Shown here piece by piece: positions 9,573-18,551 of a stretch of 64,000 bases of DNA. The notes beneath the pieces are model-generated. The model made no database searches, was not told where the DNA came from, and was given only the letters and a program-made list of their open reading frames with translations. The translations under genes and the position numbers were made by a program. The first letter of the stretch is position 1; every line of letters starts with the position of its first letter. Source of the DNA: an uncultured Tolumonas sp. (lineage in GTDB: Bacteria > Pseudomonadota > Gammaproteobacteria > Enterobacterales > Aeromonadaceae); the NCBI RefSeq assembly GCF_963556105.2, contig NZ_OY829944.1:1268501-1332500 (forward strand), in the 5' to 3' direction.

Positions 9573-10697
9573 ATGGCCGTAAAAGTACTAGTCGTGGACG
9601 ACTCCAGTTTCTTCCGGCGCCGCGTCACAGAGATCGTGAATCAGGATCCACTACTTGAGGTAGTGGATACTGCTGTGAATGGTAAGGAAGCAATAGAAAA
9701 AGCCCTGAATTTGCGTCCAGACGTGATCACGATGGATATTGAAATGCCCGTTTTAGATGGTATTTCAGCTGTTCGTGAAATAATGGCGAAATGTCCTACA
9801 CCCATTTTAATGTTTTCATCATTAACGCAAGCAGGTGCCAAAGCGACGCTTGATGCGTTAGATGCTGGTGCTCTGGATTTTTTACCGAAAAAGTTTGAAG
9901 ACATTGCTCGGGATAAACAAGAAGCGATCACATTATTACAGCAGCGGATCAAGGCCCTTTCTCGTCGTCGTATGTTTATGACGACACCGAGAGTGGTTAC
10001 ACCGACGCCGACCAACACAGGTTCCTCATTAGCTCGTAGTATTACTAGTGTCACTAGTTCTCTGCGAACACAACCTGTCGCAGAGAAAGTGTCTGCGCCT
10101 GTGCATTACAAACGTTCGGGAAAAAGTTATCAGCTGGTTGCAATAGGAACTTCGACCGGAGGCCCTGTTGCGCTGCAGACAATATTGACGCAATTGCCAG
10201 CAAATTTTCCACATCCAATTTTGCTTATTCAGCATATGCCTTCTACGTTTACCAGCGCATTTGCAGCTCGTCTTAATAGCTTGTGCAAAATCTCGGTAAA
10301 AGAAGCCGAAGATGGTGATGTGCTTAAACCTGGAAATGCCTATTTAGCCCCAGGCGGTAAACAAATGCTGGTTGATGGGCGAGGGACATCCGCGCGTTTA
10401 CGCATCATTGAAGGTAATGACAAGGTTAACTACAAACCATGCGTTGATATCACTTTCGCGTCTTTAGCTAAATCACATGGCGACAAGGTGCTTGCTATCA
10501 TTCTGACTGGTATGGGCGCCGATGGACGTGATGGTGCTCGACTGCTGAAAGATCAGGGGGCTACGATCTGGGCTCAAGATGAAGCGAGTTGTGTTGTCTA
10601 TGGCATGCCTCAGGCTGTGGCTAAAGCGGGCATTTCATCTGAATCGTTACCTTTAGATCGTGTTGCTCAGCGAGTTTCTGTAGAGGTAGGAATATAA
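9573..10697 (+). CDS. cheB: chemoreceptor methylesterase/glutamine deamidase CheB
   Basis: CheB removes methyl groups from chemoreceptors for adaptation. It has an N-terminal receiver domain (phospho-acceptor D55 in TMDIEMPV), a linker, and a C-terminal methylesterase domain with the catalytic Ser in GTSTGGP, His in IQHMPSTF and Asp in GMGADGRDG. Length 374 is typical. It starts 21 bases after cheA and abuts motC. No cheR lies in the window. Confidence 0.96.
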   Translation: MAVKVLVVDDSSFFRRRVTEIVNQDPLLEVVDTAVNGKEAIEKALNLRPDVITMDIEMPVLDGISAVREIMAKCPTPILMFSSLTQAGAKATLDALDAGALDFLPKKFEDIARDKQEAITLLQQRIKALSRRRMFMTTPRVVTPTPTNTGSSLARSITSVTSSLRTQPVAEKVSAPVHYKRSGKSYQLVAIGTSTGGPVALQTILTQLPANFPHPILLIQHMPSTFTSAFAARLNSLCKISVKEAEDGDVLKPGNAYLAPGGKQMLVDGRGTSARLRIIEGNDKVNYKPCVDITFASLAKSHGDKVLAIILTGMGADGRDGARLLKDQGATIWAQDEASCVVYGMPQAVAKAGISSESLPLDRVAQRVSVEVGI

Positions 10698-11438
10698 ATG
10701 AACTTTTTGGGAATCATCGTTGCGATCGGTTGTGTTATCACTGCAATGTTATTAGAAGGTGGGCATCCGAGTGCACTTATCAATGCGCCAGCCTTCCTGA
10801 TTGTTATTGCTGGCACCACAGGCTGTGTAATGGTCCAGTATCCCATTAAGGTTTTTGTTGGTGCCTTGGGTAAATTCAAATGGCTGATTAAACCACCATT
10901 TCATGATCTGGCCGCACAAGTAGCTTTGTTGGAGGGGATGGCAACATTAGCCCGTCAGCAGGGCTTATTAGCACTGGAAAATGAGATCAGCAAAATTGAT
11001 GAACCATTTCTGAGCAAAGGTATTCAGATGGTGGTTGATGGTGTAGACAAAGAGCAAGTTGTTCATTTGCTCGAAAATGAAATTGAATTTGAACAACATC
11101 AAATGGAACAATCGGCGAAGGTTTTTGAGGCATTTGGTGGTTATGCACCTACCATGGGTATATTGGGTGCTGTGTTGGGTCTGATTCATGCGATGGGGCT
11201 GTTGGATAAACCAGATCAGCTTGGCCCTGCAATTGCGGTTGCTTTTATTGCCACCATCTATGGTGTTGGATCTTGTAATATTATTTTTCTGCCAACCGGT
11301 AATCGTCTTAAAAATATAGCGCATGGTGTCGCATTTTATAAGAACATGATCCTTGAAGGTATTTTATCCATTGCCAGCGGTGAAAATGCGCTGCAATTAA
11401 AACGGAGAATGGAAGTCTATTTAGAGGCTCACCATTAA
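10698..11438 (+). CDS. motC: flagellar motor stator protein MotC (MotA/PomA family)
   Basis: MotC is the four-helix membrane subunit of a proton- or sodium-driven stator. The 246 residues show N-terminal membrane helices, a cytoplasmic loop with charged helices, and a second helix pair containing GGYAPTMGILGAVLGL, the family signature. It starts directly after cheB and its stop overlaps motD. The arrangement matches the Pseudomonas MotCD pair. The coupling ion cannot be told from this alone. Confidence 0.93.
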   Translation: MNFLGIIVAIGCVITAMLLEGGHPSALINAPAFLIVIAGTTGCVMVQYPIKVFVGALGKFKWLIKPPFHDLAAQVALLEGMATLARQQGLLALENEISKIDEPFLSKGIQMVVDGVDKEQVVHLLENEIEFEQHQMEQSAKVFEAFGGYAPTMGILGAVLGLIHAMGLLDKPDQLGPAIAVAFIATIYGVGSCNIIFLPTGNRLKNIAHGVAFYKNMILEGILSIASGENALQLKRRMEVYLEAHH

Positions 11439-12472
11439 TGGCCAGAAAGAAGAAGCATGCTGAACATGAAAACCATGAACGATGGTTGGTGTCATATGCT
11501 GACTTGCTGACTCTTTTGTTTGCTTTATTTGTGGTTTTATACGCGTTTGCTACAGCTAAACAAAGCGAATCAAAGCAGTTAGTGCAGGCTTTAATGCAGT
11601 CATTTTCTGATATGGGCTATATATCACCAAGTACCGGTAATTCCGTTATGACTGCCAGCCCCAATGTGATGAGTAGTGGTGAGTCTTCTGAACAGCTTTC
11701 TATTCCTGCCAGTAAACCAACTATGCTCGTTCAAGCGCCGACTCAAGGTGGCGGTGGGGTCATGGATGTTGGTGCATCAACAACGGTTCCTCAACCGCCA
11801 AGTAAGTCGAAAGGTGACGATAAGAACGCGGGTGCAAATAACCCTCGTCAAACGTCTATTGCAGCTCAAATGGGCGAAAATAGTTCCGGCGCTCCTTTTG
11901 ATAAAGTTCGTCAAGAGCTGCGCTCTGCTTTGCAGCAGCAAATTGCGCAAGGTGCGGTGAGTTTTAGTGAGACAGAAGATTGGTTAACGATAGAGCTTAG
12001 TTCGGATTTAGTTTTCCCTGCGGGTAGTTCAACACTACTAAAACGTTCCTTACCTGTGATTCATAATATTGCAGCCATTGTTAAATCAATGAATAACTAC
12101 ATTCGTGTCCGTGGCTATACTGATAATACACCACCAACAGTTGAGCTTTATGCATCTAACTGGGAGTTATCAGCAAAACGTGCGGAAACGGTTTTGGTTA
12201 GCTTACAACGAGAAGGTATTGTGCCAGATAGAATGGCACTAGAAGCTTATGGTGAATATGCGCCTTTTGTTTCTAATTCTACTGATGAAGGACGGAAACG
12301 TAATCGTAAAGTTACCATCGCGATTTCTAAATATATCCGTGAAGTCAAAGCATTAGAAGTCATTGCACCTGTAGCTGCTGTTCAGGATACGCAAAATGCA
12401 CCACCCGTTGATCCAGATAAAATGAAGGTGATTCAGTTACCGGATGGCCGTTTTAAAGTTGAAAGTCGATAG
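11438..12472 (+). CDS. motD: flagellar motor stator protein MotD (OmpA-like)
   Basis: MotD is the single-span stator subunit that anchors to peptidoglycan. A basic N-terminus precedes WLVSYADLLTLLFALFVVLYA, which has the conserved ion-binding Asp of MotB-type proteins. A long Ser/Pro/Gly-rich periplasmic linker follows, then an OmpA-like domain (from about residue 150; VRGYTDNTPP and NWELSAKRAETV). The 344 residues include a C-terminal extension. Start and motC stop overlap by one base. Confidence 0.93.
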   Translation: MARKKKHAEHENHERWLVSYADLLTLLFALFVVLYAFATAKQSESKQLVQALMQSFSDMGYISPSTGNSVMTASPNVMSSGESSEQLSIPASKPTMLVQAPTQGGGGVMDVGASTTVPQPPSKSKGDDKNAGANNPRQTSIAAQMGENSSGAPFDKVRQELRSALQQQIAQGAVSFSETEDWLTIELSSDLVFPAGSSTLLKRSLPVIHNIAAIVKSMNNYIRVRGYTDNTPPTVELYASNWELSAKRAETVLVSLQREGIVPDRMALEAYGEYAPFVSNSTDEGRKRNRKVTIAISKYIREVKALEVIAPVAAVQDTQNAPPVDPDKMKVIQLPDGRFKVESR

Positions 12473-12482
12473 GGGCTTTGAT

Positions 12483-13277
12483 GTGATTGTTTGGGCAATA
12501 GCAAATCAAAAAGGCGGCGTGGGTAAAACTACAACTGTAGTGACACTTGCCGGCTGGTTGGCTCAGCAGGGACACCGGGTCTTATTAATTGATACTGATC
12601 CACATGCATCGCTAACCAGTTACATGGGGTATGACTCCGATGAGCTTTATGGCACTTTATATGAGTTGTTTAAGGCGCCAAGACAAACTCGAGGCGTTGT
12701 TGGCCGACTGACATTAAAAACCCAATTTGAAAATATCTCGCTGGTTCCTGCATCGATTACGCTGGCAACATTAGATCGCACATTGGGAACAAAAGAGGGC
12801 ATGGGGCTGATTCTGAGTCGCGCCTTGCAAAGCGTTAAAGATCTGTATGATTACGTGCTTATCGATAGTCCTCCTGTTTTGGGGGTGATGATGATAAATG
12901 CAATGGCAGCCAGTGATCGGGTTATCGTGCCTGTCCAGACGGAGTTTTTGGCGCAAAAGGGTCTCGAAAGAATGATTAAGACCTTTACCTTAATGCAACG
13001 AACTCGCCCCGGTGGTTTTCGTTACACCATTGTGCCAACGATGTTTGATCGTCGGACAAAAGCATCAGTGCAAACATTAGATGCCATAAAAGAAGTGTAT
13101 GGTGATAGTGTCTGGGGTGCTGTTATTCCGGTTGATACCAAGTTTCGCGATGCAAGTTTATTACATACCCCTTTATCTGTTTTCGCTCCTGAAAGCCGTG
13201 GAGCTCAAGCTTATGCTAGTTTGTTGAAATATGTTCAGCAACAGGATAAGAAAACTAAGGAAGAAAGCGAAATATGA
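12483..13277 (+). CDS. parC: ParA-like polar chemotaxis ATPase ParC
   Basis: This is a ParA/MinD-family ATPase of the kind that places chemotaxis arrays at the pole in Vibrio (ParC) and Pseudomonas. The Walker A motif QKGGVGKTT lies within the first 20 residues. I place the start at GTG 12483, giving MIVWAIANQKGG, because AGGGG lies seven bases upstream; a longer version from 12444 would overlap motD and has no ribosome site. The stop overlaps the parP start as ATGA. It is not the topoisomerase ParC. Confidence 0.88.
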   Translation: MIVWAIANQKGGVGKTTTVVTLAGWLAQQGHRVLLIDTDPHASLTSYMGYDSDELYGTLYELFKAPRQTRGVVGRLTLKTQFENISLVPASITLATLDRTLGTKEGMGLILSRALQSVKDLYDYVLIDSPPVLGVMMINAMAASDRVIVPVQTEFLAQKGLERMIKTFTLMQRTRPGGFRYTIVPTMFDRRTKASVQTLDAIKEVYGDSVWGAVIPVDTKFRDASLLHTPLSVFAPESRGAQAYASLLKYVQQQDKKTKEESEI

Positions 13278-14020
13278 GTCAAGCCTCTCAGGCGAAAGCC
13301 ATGCAAGACTACTTTCAGTCTTTGCTGAATGATGTTGATACCTCTGAGGTTAAATCAGATCTCTCTGAAACGCCCATGGTTATTCAACCTGCACGAATGG
13401 CTATTCCTGAACCAGAACTACCAGTTGCCGAACCAGCGGTTGTCACTCAAGAAAGAACATTACAGCTTAACCAGTTGTTGTCGACAGTGAGTAATGTTGT
13501 TGAATCGCATGAAGAGCCAACCACCATTACTGTTCCGGCCGAAGTTGAATCTGAACAACCTGAGCCTGTATGGCAAAATATTTCACCTGAAAAAGAATTT
13601 CCTGCGCTGTTTTTTACTGTTTCAGGCATTACCTTTGCTGTGCCACTCACTGATTTAGGTGGTATTCATCAATTGCAAAAGGTAACTCCGCTATTTGGTA
13701 AACCAGAATGGTTTTCGGGCGTAATGACACATCGGGATACGCAATTAAATGTTGTTGATAGTACCCGCTGGTTTATGCCTGAGCAGAAAAATAACGAAGA
13801 TTATCAATATCTAGTCATGTTGGGCGAGAGCCAATGGGGTATTGAGTGCCATACATTGATTGGCACAGAAACCTTACACTATGATCAGATCAAATGGCGT
13901 GATAAACCAGGAAAACGTCCTTGGTTAGCAGGAATGGTAAAAGAAAAGCGGTGTGCACTGCTGCATGTTCAGGAGTTGCTCACACTATTACAACGCGGCG
14001 TGAATATAGATGGTCAGTAA
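13274..14020 (+). CDS. parP: ParP-like CheW-domain array-positioning protein
   Basis: A CheW-like domain (about residues 110-245) is preceded by a Pro/Glu-rich extension of about 100 residues. In polar flagellates this gene, directly after the ParA-like gene, encodes ParP, which links ParC to CheA and receptors and stabilises polar arrays. The N-terminus MSQASQAKAMQDYFQSLL is likely the ParC-interacting part, by analogy. It overlaps parC by four bases and precedes cheW by about 70 bases. Confidence 0.85.
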   Translation: MSQASQAKAMQDYFQSLLNDVDTSEVKSDLSETPMVIQPARMAIPEPELPVAEPAVVTQERTLQLNQLLSTVSNVVESHEEPTTITVPAEVESEQPEPVWQNISPEKEFPALFFTVSGITFAVPLTDLGGIHQLQKVTPLFGKPEWFSGVMTHRDTQLNVVDSTRWFMPEQKNNEDYQYLVMLGESQWGIECHTLIGTETLHYDQIKWRDKPGKRPWLAGMVKEKRCALLHVQELLTLLQRGVNIDGQ

Positions 14021-14089
14021 CTCGCTAGATTGGCATATTATTGCTAGTTTTAATGGGGAAGCTGAATTGGCGAGGAAGGGAAAATCACT

Positions 14090-14578
14090 ATGAATCAAAA
14101 GAGAAATCTGGCTCAAAATGTTGCCGAAGATGAAGTCCTGCAGTGGGTTACCTTTCAGCTGGATCGCGAAACTTACGGCATTAATGTTATGCAGGTACAG
14201 GAAGTGCTGCGTTATACCGATATCGCACCTGTTCCAGGGGCACCGGATTTCGTTCTGGGCATTATTAATCTGCGTGGCAACGTTGTAACTGTTATCGATA
14301 CTCGCTCACGCTTTGGTTTAGAGCCTGCAGAGATCACGGATAATTCACGTATCGTCATCATTGAAGCTGAGAAACAAGTTTTAGGTATCATGGTTGATAG
14401 CGTGGCTGAAGTTGTTTACTTGCGTGCTTCTGAAATTGATATGGCTCCGAGTGTTGGTACTGAAGAAAGTTCTAAATTCATCCAGGGTGTTAGCAACCGC
14501 GATGGTGAGTTATTGATTTTGGTTGATTTGAACAAACTGCTCTCTGATGAAGAGTGGGGTGAACTGAGTATGCTTTGA
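14090..14578 (+). CDS. cheW: chemotaxis coupling protein CheW
   Basis: CheW couples chemoreceptors to CheA. The 162 residues form a single CheW domain with the usual core (YGINVMQVQEVLRY, GIINLRGNVVTVIDTR, VDSVAEVVYL). AGGAAGGG upstream gives a good ribosome site. A hairpin overlapping the stop codon suggests that the long flagellar/chemotaxis transcript ends here. Confidence 0.95.
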   Translation: MNQKRNLAQNVAEDEVLQWVTFQLDRETYGINVMQVQEVLRYTDIAPVPGAPDFVLGIINLRGNVVTVIDTRSRFGLEPAEITDNSRIVIIEAEKQVLGIMVDSVAEVVYLRASEIDMAPSVGTEESSKFIQGVSNRDGELLILVDLNKLLSDEEWGELSML

Positions 14579-14600
14579 TACTCATCTTTCAGGTGAGTAT
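14578..14600 (+). terminator. rho-independent terminator after cheW
   Basis: A 10-bp stem (ATACTCATCT / AGGTGAGTAT, one G-U pair) with a 3-base loop is followed by TTATTGTTTTTTG. Confidence 0.75.
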
Positions 14601-14654
14601 TTATTGTTTTTTGTGTATAAAGCGGGTTGTGAAACGGTAACGGTAATTTAGAAA

Positions 14655-15074
14655 ATGGATTATTTATCACAACCTTGGCTTCTTTCATTGATCGCTGTAT
14701 CAATTTGTATGGCGGTTGGTCTTGGCGTCGCTGCATTTCACATTCGTCGGCTCTATCGTGTCCAACATGCGATGGAGCTGATTGTGAAAGAGCTAATTAA
14801 AACCCGTGATAGTAGTAAAAAGAAATTCGGTGAACTTCAATCAGTTTCACTTGGTGCGGGTCAAAAGCTGATTGAATTGGAACGTAAGCTAGTTGCATTG
14901 AATGAAGTGCAGCAAGAGATGAGTGTTCAAACGCCAGAAAATAAATTGTACAGCCGTGCCGTTAAAATGGTTGAGTTAGGTGCGGGTATTGAAGAAATTA
15001 TGCAGGAATGTGAACTTCCGAAAGCCGAAGCTGAGCTGCTCCTTTCGCTGCATAAGCACCGTTCTGGTAATTAA
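14655..15074 (+). CDS. DUF2802 family protein
   Basis: This 139-residue protein has an N-terminal membrane helix (about residues 8-28), a coiled-coil middle and a short C-terminal helix-rich domain (KMVELGAGIEEIMQECELPKAEAELL, cited in two halves around residues 105-130). It belongs to the DUF2802 family, regularly found after cheW in polar-flagellate clusters. Its function is not known to me; a membrane-anchored accessory role at the pole is a guess. Its stop overlaps the end of the convergent small FlhB-like gene. Confidence 0.8.
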   Translation: MDYLSQPWLLSLIAVSICMAVGLGVAAFHIRRLYRVQHAMELIVKELIKTRDSSKKKFGELQSVSLGAGQKLIELERKLVALNEVQQEMSVQTPENKLYSRAVKMVELGAGIEEIMQECELPKAEAELLLSLHKHRSGN

Positions 15075-15376
15075 CGACGAATATCGATAGCGGTGCTGCC
15101 ATCAGCGCGGCGCCAATGTTCAGGTGTTTTTCCTTGCAACACATAGGAATAAGCCAGGATTTCTGCAATAACGACAAATAATGCCGGTGGAATTGCGTCA
15201 CCGTCCTGCAAAATAGCTAATCTTTCCAGTAATTCTGGATCTTGATGTATATACATACCTTGTTCCGCAGCTAACGATAATATCTGTTCTGCTGCCGATC
15301 CGCTGGCTCTTTGGCTAACAAAGGGTGCTTTATCACCATCATAAGTTAATCCTACTAACTCTGTATTCTGGGGCAT
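15071..15376 (-). CDS. FlhB C-terminal-domain-like small protein
   Basis: A 101-residue protein resembling only the extreme C-terminal part of FlhB/YscU switch proteins: LVGLTYDGDKAPFVSQRASG, then an AAEQGMYIHQDPELLERLA segment typical of the region after the NPTH cleavage site. It has no membrane segments and no NPTH. Such proteins (FlhX/FlhB2-like) can replace or modulate the FlhB C-terminal fragment in some bacteria. It begins two bases after the FliK-like gene on the same strand, so the two are probably one operon linked to hook-length control. Confidence 0.8.
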   Translation of the reverse strand: MPQNTELVGLTYDGDKAPFVSQRASGSAAEQILSLAAEQGMYIHQDPELLERLAILQDGDAIPPALFVVIAEILAYSYVLQGKTPEHWRRADGSTAIDIRR

Positions 15377-15378
15377 AG

Positions 15379-18300
15379 TTAAACCTTTACTGAAAATCCG
15401 GATGATGAATTAGGCGCTGTCGACGTTTCTTTTTTTATTTTTCCCTGACGTATTTGCAAGGTTTGTGGTGTTAATCCAAGTGATTGAAAGCGTTGTTCCA
15501 ATAATGGATAGGTTTGTTTAATTAAATCCACAGTAGCTGTTTTTTCTGCCACGATCGAGAGCGTTATTTCAGGTAAGGCAATACGAGCTTGAAAACGAAT
15601 AGGGCCTAATTTACCAGGTTCGAGAGACAGGGATATATTCCAGCCTCGCTCATTATCTTCCCGTGTATTTCGCTGTAAATTTAGTGAACCAGGTTCCTCG
15701 CCGCTATTTTGTGGGGGCAAGGGGAAATGTAATAAAGACGGTATTTGGCCATTACTACCTGGTGTAGGTTGTGATGGCATTCGAAATGACTCTACACTCT
15801 GTTCGCTGAGTTTATCTAATGCATTTAGCTGGTTTTGCAGGTGATTTTGTTCTGTTGTGTTTGATTTAGTTTGCTGTACCGCCTGATTTGTTTTTGCGCG
15901 AAATTGCAGTAACTGAACTAACCATTGCTGCATTGCTTTGCCGTAAGCACCGTCACTATCGAGCGGTTGTAATAAAAATTGCATCCAACTACGAACGTGA
16001 TCACTGGTTTGCAACGGCGAGCTAAATTGTTGCAATAAAAGCTCTGCAGCTGAGTTTAGACTCACTGGTAACGTTTCCGTAGAGACTGGTGCGCCTAAGC
16101 GGGGTAAAGCTTGCTGTAACGAGGTCAGTAGTTGTTGCAGAACGGCAATGTTGTTTCCTTTATCATTTCGGCTGACCGCTTGAATAGGCAAAATGCTATT
16201 TTCATTTTGAGTCACAACGGTTGTCTTGAGTGAGGCATCATTGGCTGATATAGGCGATGTTGTTGGCAATGTAGCTATCGCTGCTTGTAGCTGTTGGGTA
16301 AGTTGTATTGTGCTGTCTTGTAGTGATTCAAAACCATTTTGATACTGATGCCATTCATCTGTGGTGGCGGGCAACCAAATCGGCATTGGTGACATTGTTT
16401 TTATTTGCGTCAGTAATTCGCCTGACTGCATGATCTTTGGTGCTGTTAACTGGAGCAGCCAGCGATTTAAAATATCGACTGTTTTGGAATCAATAGGAGA
16501 TACCGAGCTATTGGTTGTGCCTATGGTTGTGTTTCCAGACGCAATAGGGGGGTTGAGTGTATTCAGCGCATTTTGAATACGATTAATGCTGATAGTTGTA
16601 GCGGGTTGATTATTAATTTCATTGAGTAACGGATTATTTATTAGCGGCTGTAAACGGCTTGGCAATGTAGTTTGTAGCAGAGGATCATTGCTGGAATCAG
16701 AAATTGTTTGCTCTAATAAACTTCTTAATTGTTGAATCATTACTTTAACGGGTTGCGGTATTAATGTTGTTTCTTGTGGTAATGATTGCATGCTTGTCTT
16801 TAAAATAGCTTCAATATTGCTGAATCCACTTTGTAAAAATACATTGGTATTTTGAACGGAAAGCTGGCCTGATGGCATTTGGACATGAAATAGTTTAAAT
16901 AACCATTGATGCATAGTAGATATATTTATGCTTATTTTAGTGGCTTGAACTGGAAAAATGCTATTTTCATTTTGAGTCTCAACGGTTGTCTTGAGTGAGG
17001 CATCATTGGCTGATTTAGGCGATGTTGTTGGCAATATAGCTATCGCTGCTTGTAGCTGTTGGGTAAGTTGTATTGTGCTGTCTTGTAGTAATTCAAAACT
17101 ATTTTGATACTGATGCCATTCATCAGTGGTGGCGGGCAACCAAATCGGCATTGGTGACATTGTTTTTATTTGCGTCAGTAATTCGCCTGACTGCATGATC
17201 TTTGGTGCTGCTAACTGGAACAGCCAGCGATTTAAAATATCGACTGTTTTGGAATCAATAGGAGATAACGAACTATTGGTTGTGCCTATGGTTGTGTTTC
17301 CAGACGCAATAGGGGTGTTGAGTGTATTCAGCGCATTTTGAATACGATTAATGCTGACAGTCGTAGCGGGTTGATTATTAATTTCATTGAGTAACGGATT
17401 ATTTATGAGCGGCTGTAAACGGCTTGGCAATCTAGGTAGTGGCTCATTGCTGCTGGCATTAGGCATTGGCTGTTGCAATAAACTTCGCAGCTGTTGAATC
17501 AGTTCTTTAACAGGTTGTGGTATGGACGCGGTTTCTTGTGGTAATGATTGCAGGAAAGTCTTTAAGGCTAGATCAATGCTACGCAGATTATTTGCGCTAC
17601 CTTGCAAAGTGGTTTGCAGTTGAACCTCATTAGATGAGGTATTTATTTCAACTGATGCGACTGTTGTTTGGCCACTATTTACCGCCAATGGTGTGGTAGA
17701 CATTGTTGGCGTGCTTTTAGGCTGTGCCAGTAAACTAAATATTTGTGATGTTATCTGTTGTATCAGTTGCCGTTGTGGTGGCGTGGCTAAGCCGCTTGGC
17801 GGCAAAATACCCGATTGAGTGAGCTGACCTTTTAGAGGAAGTGGTAAATTTTGCCAATGATCCGGACTTAAGGCTAATTGTGATTGTAACAGGTAGTTCA
17901 GTATATTTTTCCCTAACGCAGTATCTGGGCCCAATGTAGCAGGTTGCTGCTGTATTAATTTTACGAGCGTTGAATATAAAGCATCACTGGTGAGACGTGT
18001 TCCAACGTCAGTTTTTAGTGCTGTAGGCAGAGATGTGATCGGAGTTTGACTAAGCAGTGTGCTTAATTGGCGCAGTGATTGTTGTTGCTCTGTGTTGGGT
18101 TGCGCGATTGTGGTTGTCTCTGTTTTTCCCAACTGTGGATCAGTGATTCTGTCACTTAGTGATTGTCGTTCAATATTTAATTGTTGTAATAATGCTTGTA
18201 GTTTCTGGTCTACTTCTGTCGGCAACCGGCCTTGGGCTTTGCTTAGTTGTCCGACTAGCTCCTGTATTGATTGGTAACGATTGGATAAAGACGCTAATGT

Positions 18301-18405
18301 TGCATCAGGTGTTTCTGAGTCTGGATTTAATAGCGTAGCACCTCCGTTCGATGAGAGAGGGGCGGTGCTGAAACGATCAATATTACTCAGTTTATCTTCC
18401 GGCAT
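15379..18405 (-). CDS. large FliK-like flagellar hook-length control protein
   Basis: The C-terminal ~130 residues fit the Flg_hook domain of FliK (WNISLSLEPGKLGPIRFQAR, ITLSIVAEKTATVDLI, LEQRFQSLGL). The other ~850 residues are Gln/Ser/Thr/Pro-rich, low in charge and repetitive, as expected for a secreted ruler. At 1008 residues it is about twice the usual size, partly because of an internal duplication (bases 16190-16666 and 16955-17431) coding for about 160 near-identical residues. FliK acts with FlhB to stop hook growth, and the FlhB-like gene follows directly. I leave the symbol blank because another fliK may exist elsewhere. Confidence 0.82.
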   Translation of the reverse strand: MPEDKLSNIDRFSTAPLSSNGGATLLNPDSETPDATLASLSNRYQSIQELVGQLSKAQGRLPTEVDQKLQALLQQLNIERQSLSDRITDPQLGKTETTTIAQPNTEQQQSLRQLSTLLSQTPITSLPTALKTDVGTRLTSDALYSTLVKLIQQQPATLGPDTALGKNILNYLLQSQLALSPDHWQNLPLPLKGQLTQSGILPPSGLATPPQRQLIQQITSQIFSLLAQPKSTPTMSTTPLAVNSGQTTVASVEINTSSNEVQLQTTLQGSANNLRSIDLALKTFLQSLPQETASIPQPVKELIQQLRSLLQQPMPNASSNEPLPRLPSRLQPLINNPLLNEINNQPATTVSINRIQNALNTLNTPIASGNTTIGTTNSSLSPIDSKTVDILNRWLFQLAAPKIMQSGELLTQIKTMSPMPIWLPATTDEWHQYQNSFELLQDSTIQLTQQLQAAIAILPTTSPKSANDASLKTTVETQNENSIFPVQATKISINISTMHQWLFKLFHVQMPSGQLSVQNTNVFLQSGFSNIEAILKTSMQSLPQETTLIPQPVKVMIQQLRSLLEQTISDSSNDPLLQTTLPSRLQPLINNPLLNEINNQPATTISINRIQNALNTLNPPIASGNTTIGTTNSSVSPIDSKTVDILNRWLLQLTAPKIMQSGELLTQIKTMSPMPIWLPATTDEWHQYQNGFESLQDSTIQLTQQLQAAIATLPTTSPISANDASLKTTVVTQNENSILPIQAVSRNDKGNNIAVLQQLLTSLQQALPRLGAPVSTETLPVSLNSAAELLLQQFSSPLQTSDHVRSWMQFLLQPLDSDGAYGKAMQQWLVQLLQFRAKTNQAVQQTKSNTTEQNHLQNQLNALDKLSEQSVESFRMPSQPTPGSNGQIPSLLHFPLPPQNSGEEPGSLNLQRNTREDNERGWNISLSLEPGKLGPIRFQARIALPEITLSIVAEKTATVDLIKQTYPLLEQRFQSLGLTPQTLQIRQGKIKKETSTAPNSSSGFSVKV
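16190..16666 (-). repeat. internal duplication in fliK-like gene, C-terminal copy
   Basis: This 477-bp block is nearly identical to 16955-17431, offset by exactly 765 bp (255 codons). The upstream coding region aligns more weakly, so the original unit may have been about 765 bp. Confidence 0.92.
16955..17431 (-). repeat. internal duplication in fliK-like gene, N-terminal copy
   Basis: Partner of 16190-16666. The few differences include synonymous and conservative changes (for example LFQLAAP versus LLQLTAP), so the duplication is recent but not brand new. Confidence 0.92.
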
Positions 18406-18551
18406 AAGGCATTAATGTCATTTAGTTTTGAATGAGTTGGCGTGTACTGGCATACTTATTTCTATCGGCAAATAAATTCCCTGGTTTAGTTTTATCTGCA
18501 TACTTACCTATGGAATGCGTCACCGAACAAACGGGAGCTTAGAACATTATC

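Noticed and set aside
16361-17341. Two matching plus-strand open frames, 16361-16576 and 17126-17341
   Set aside because: They are antisense shadows inside the duplicated part of the FliK-like gene; their similarity only reflects that duplication.
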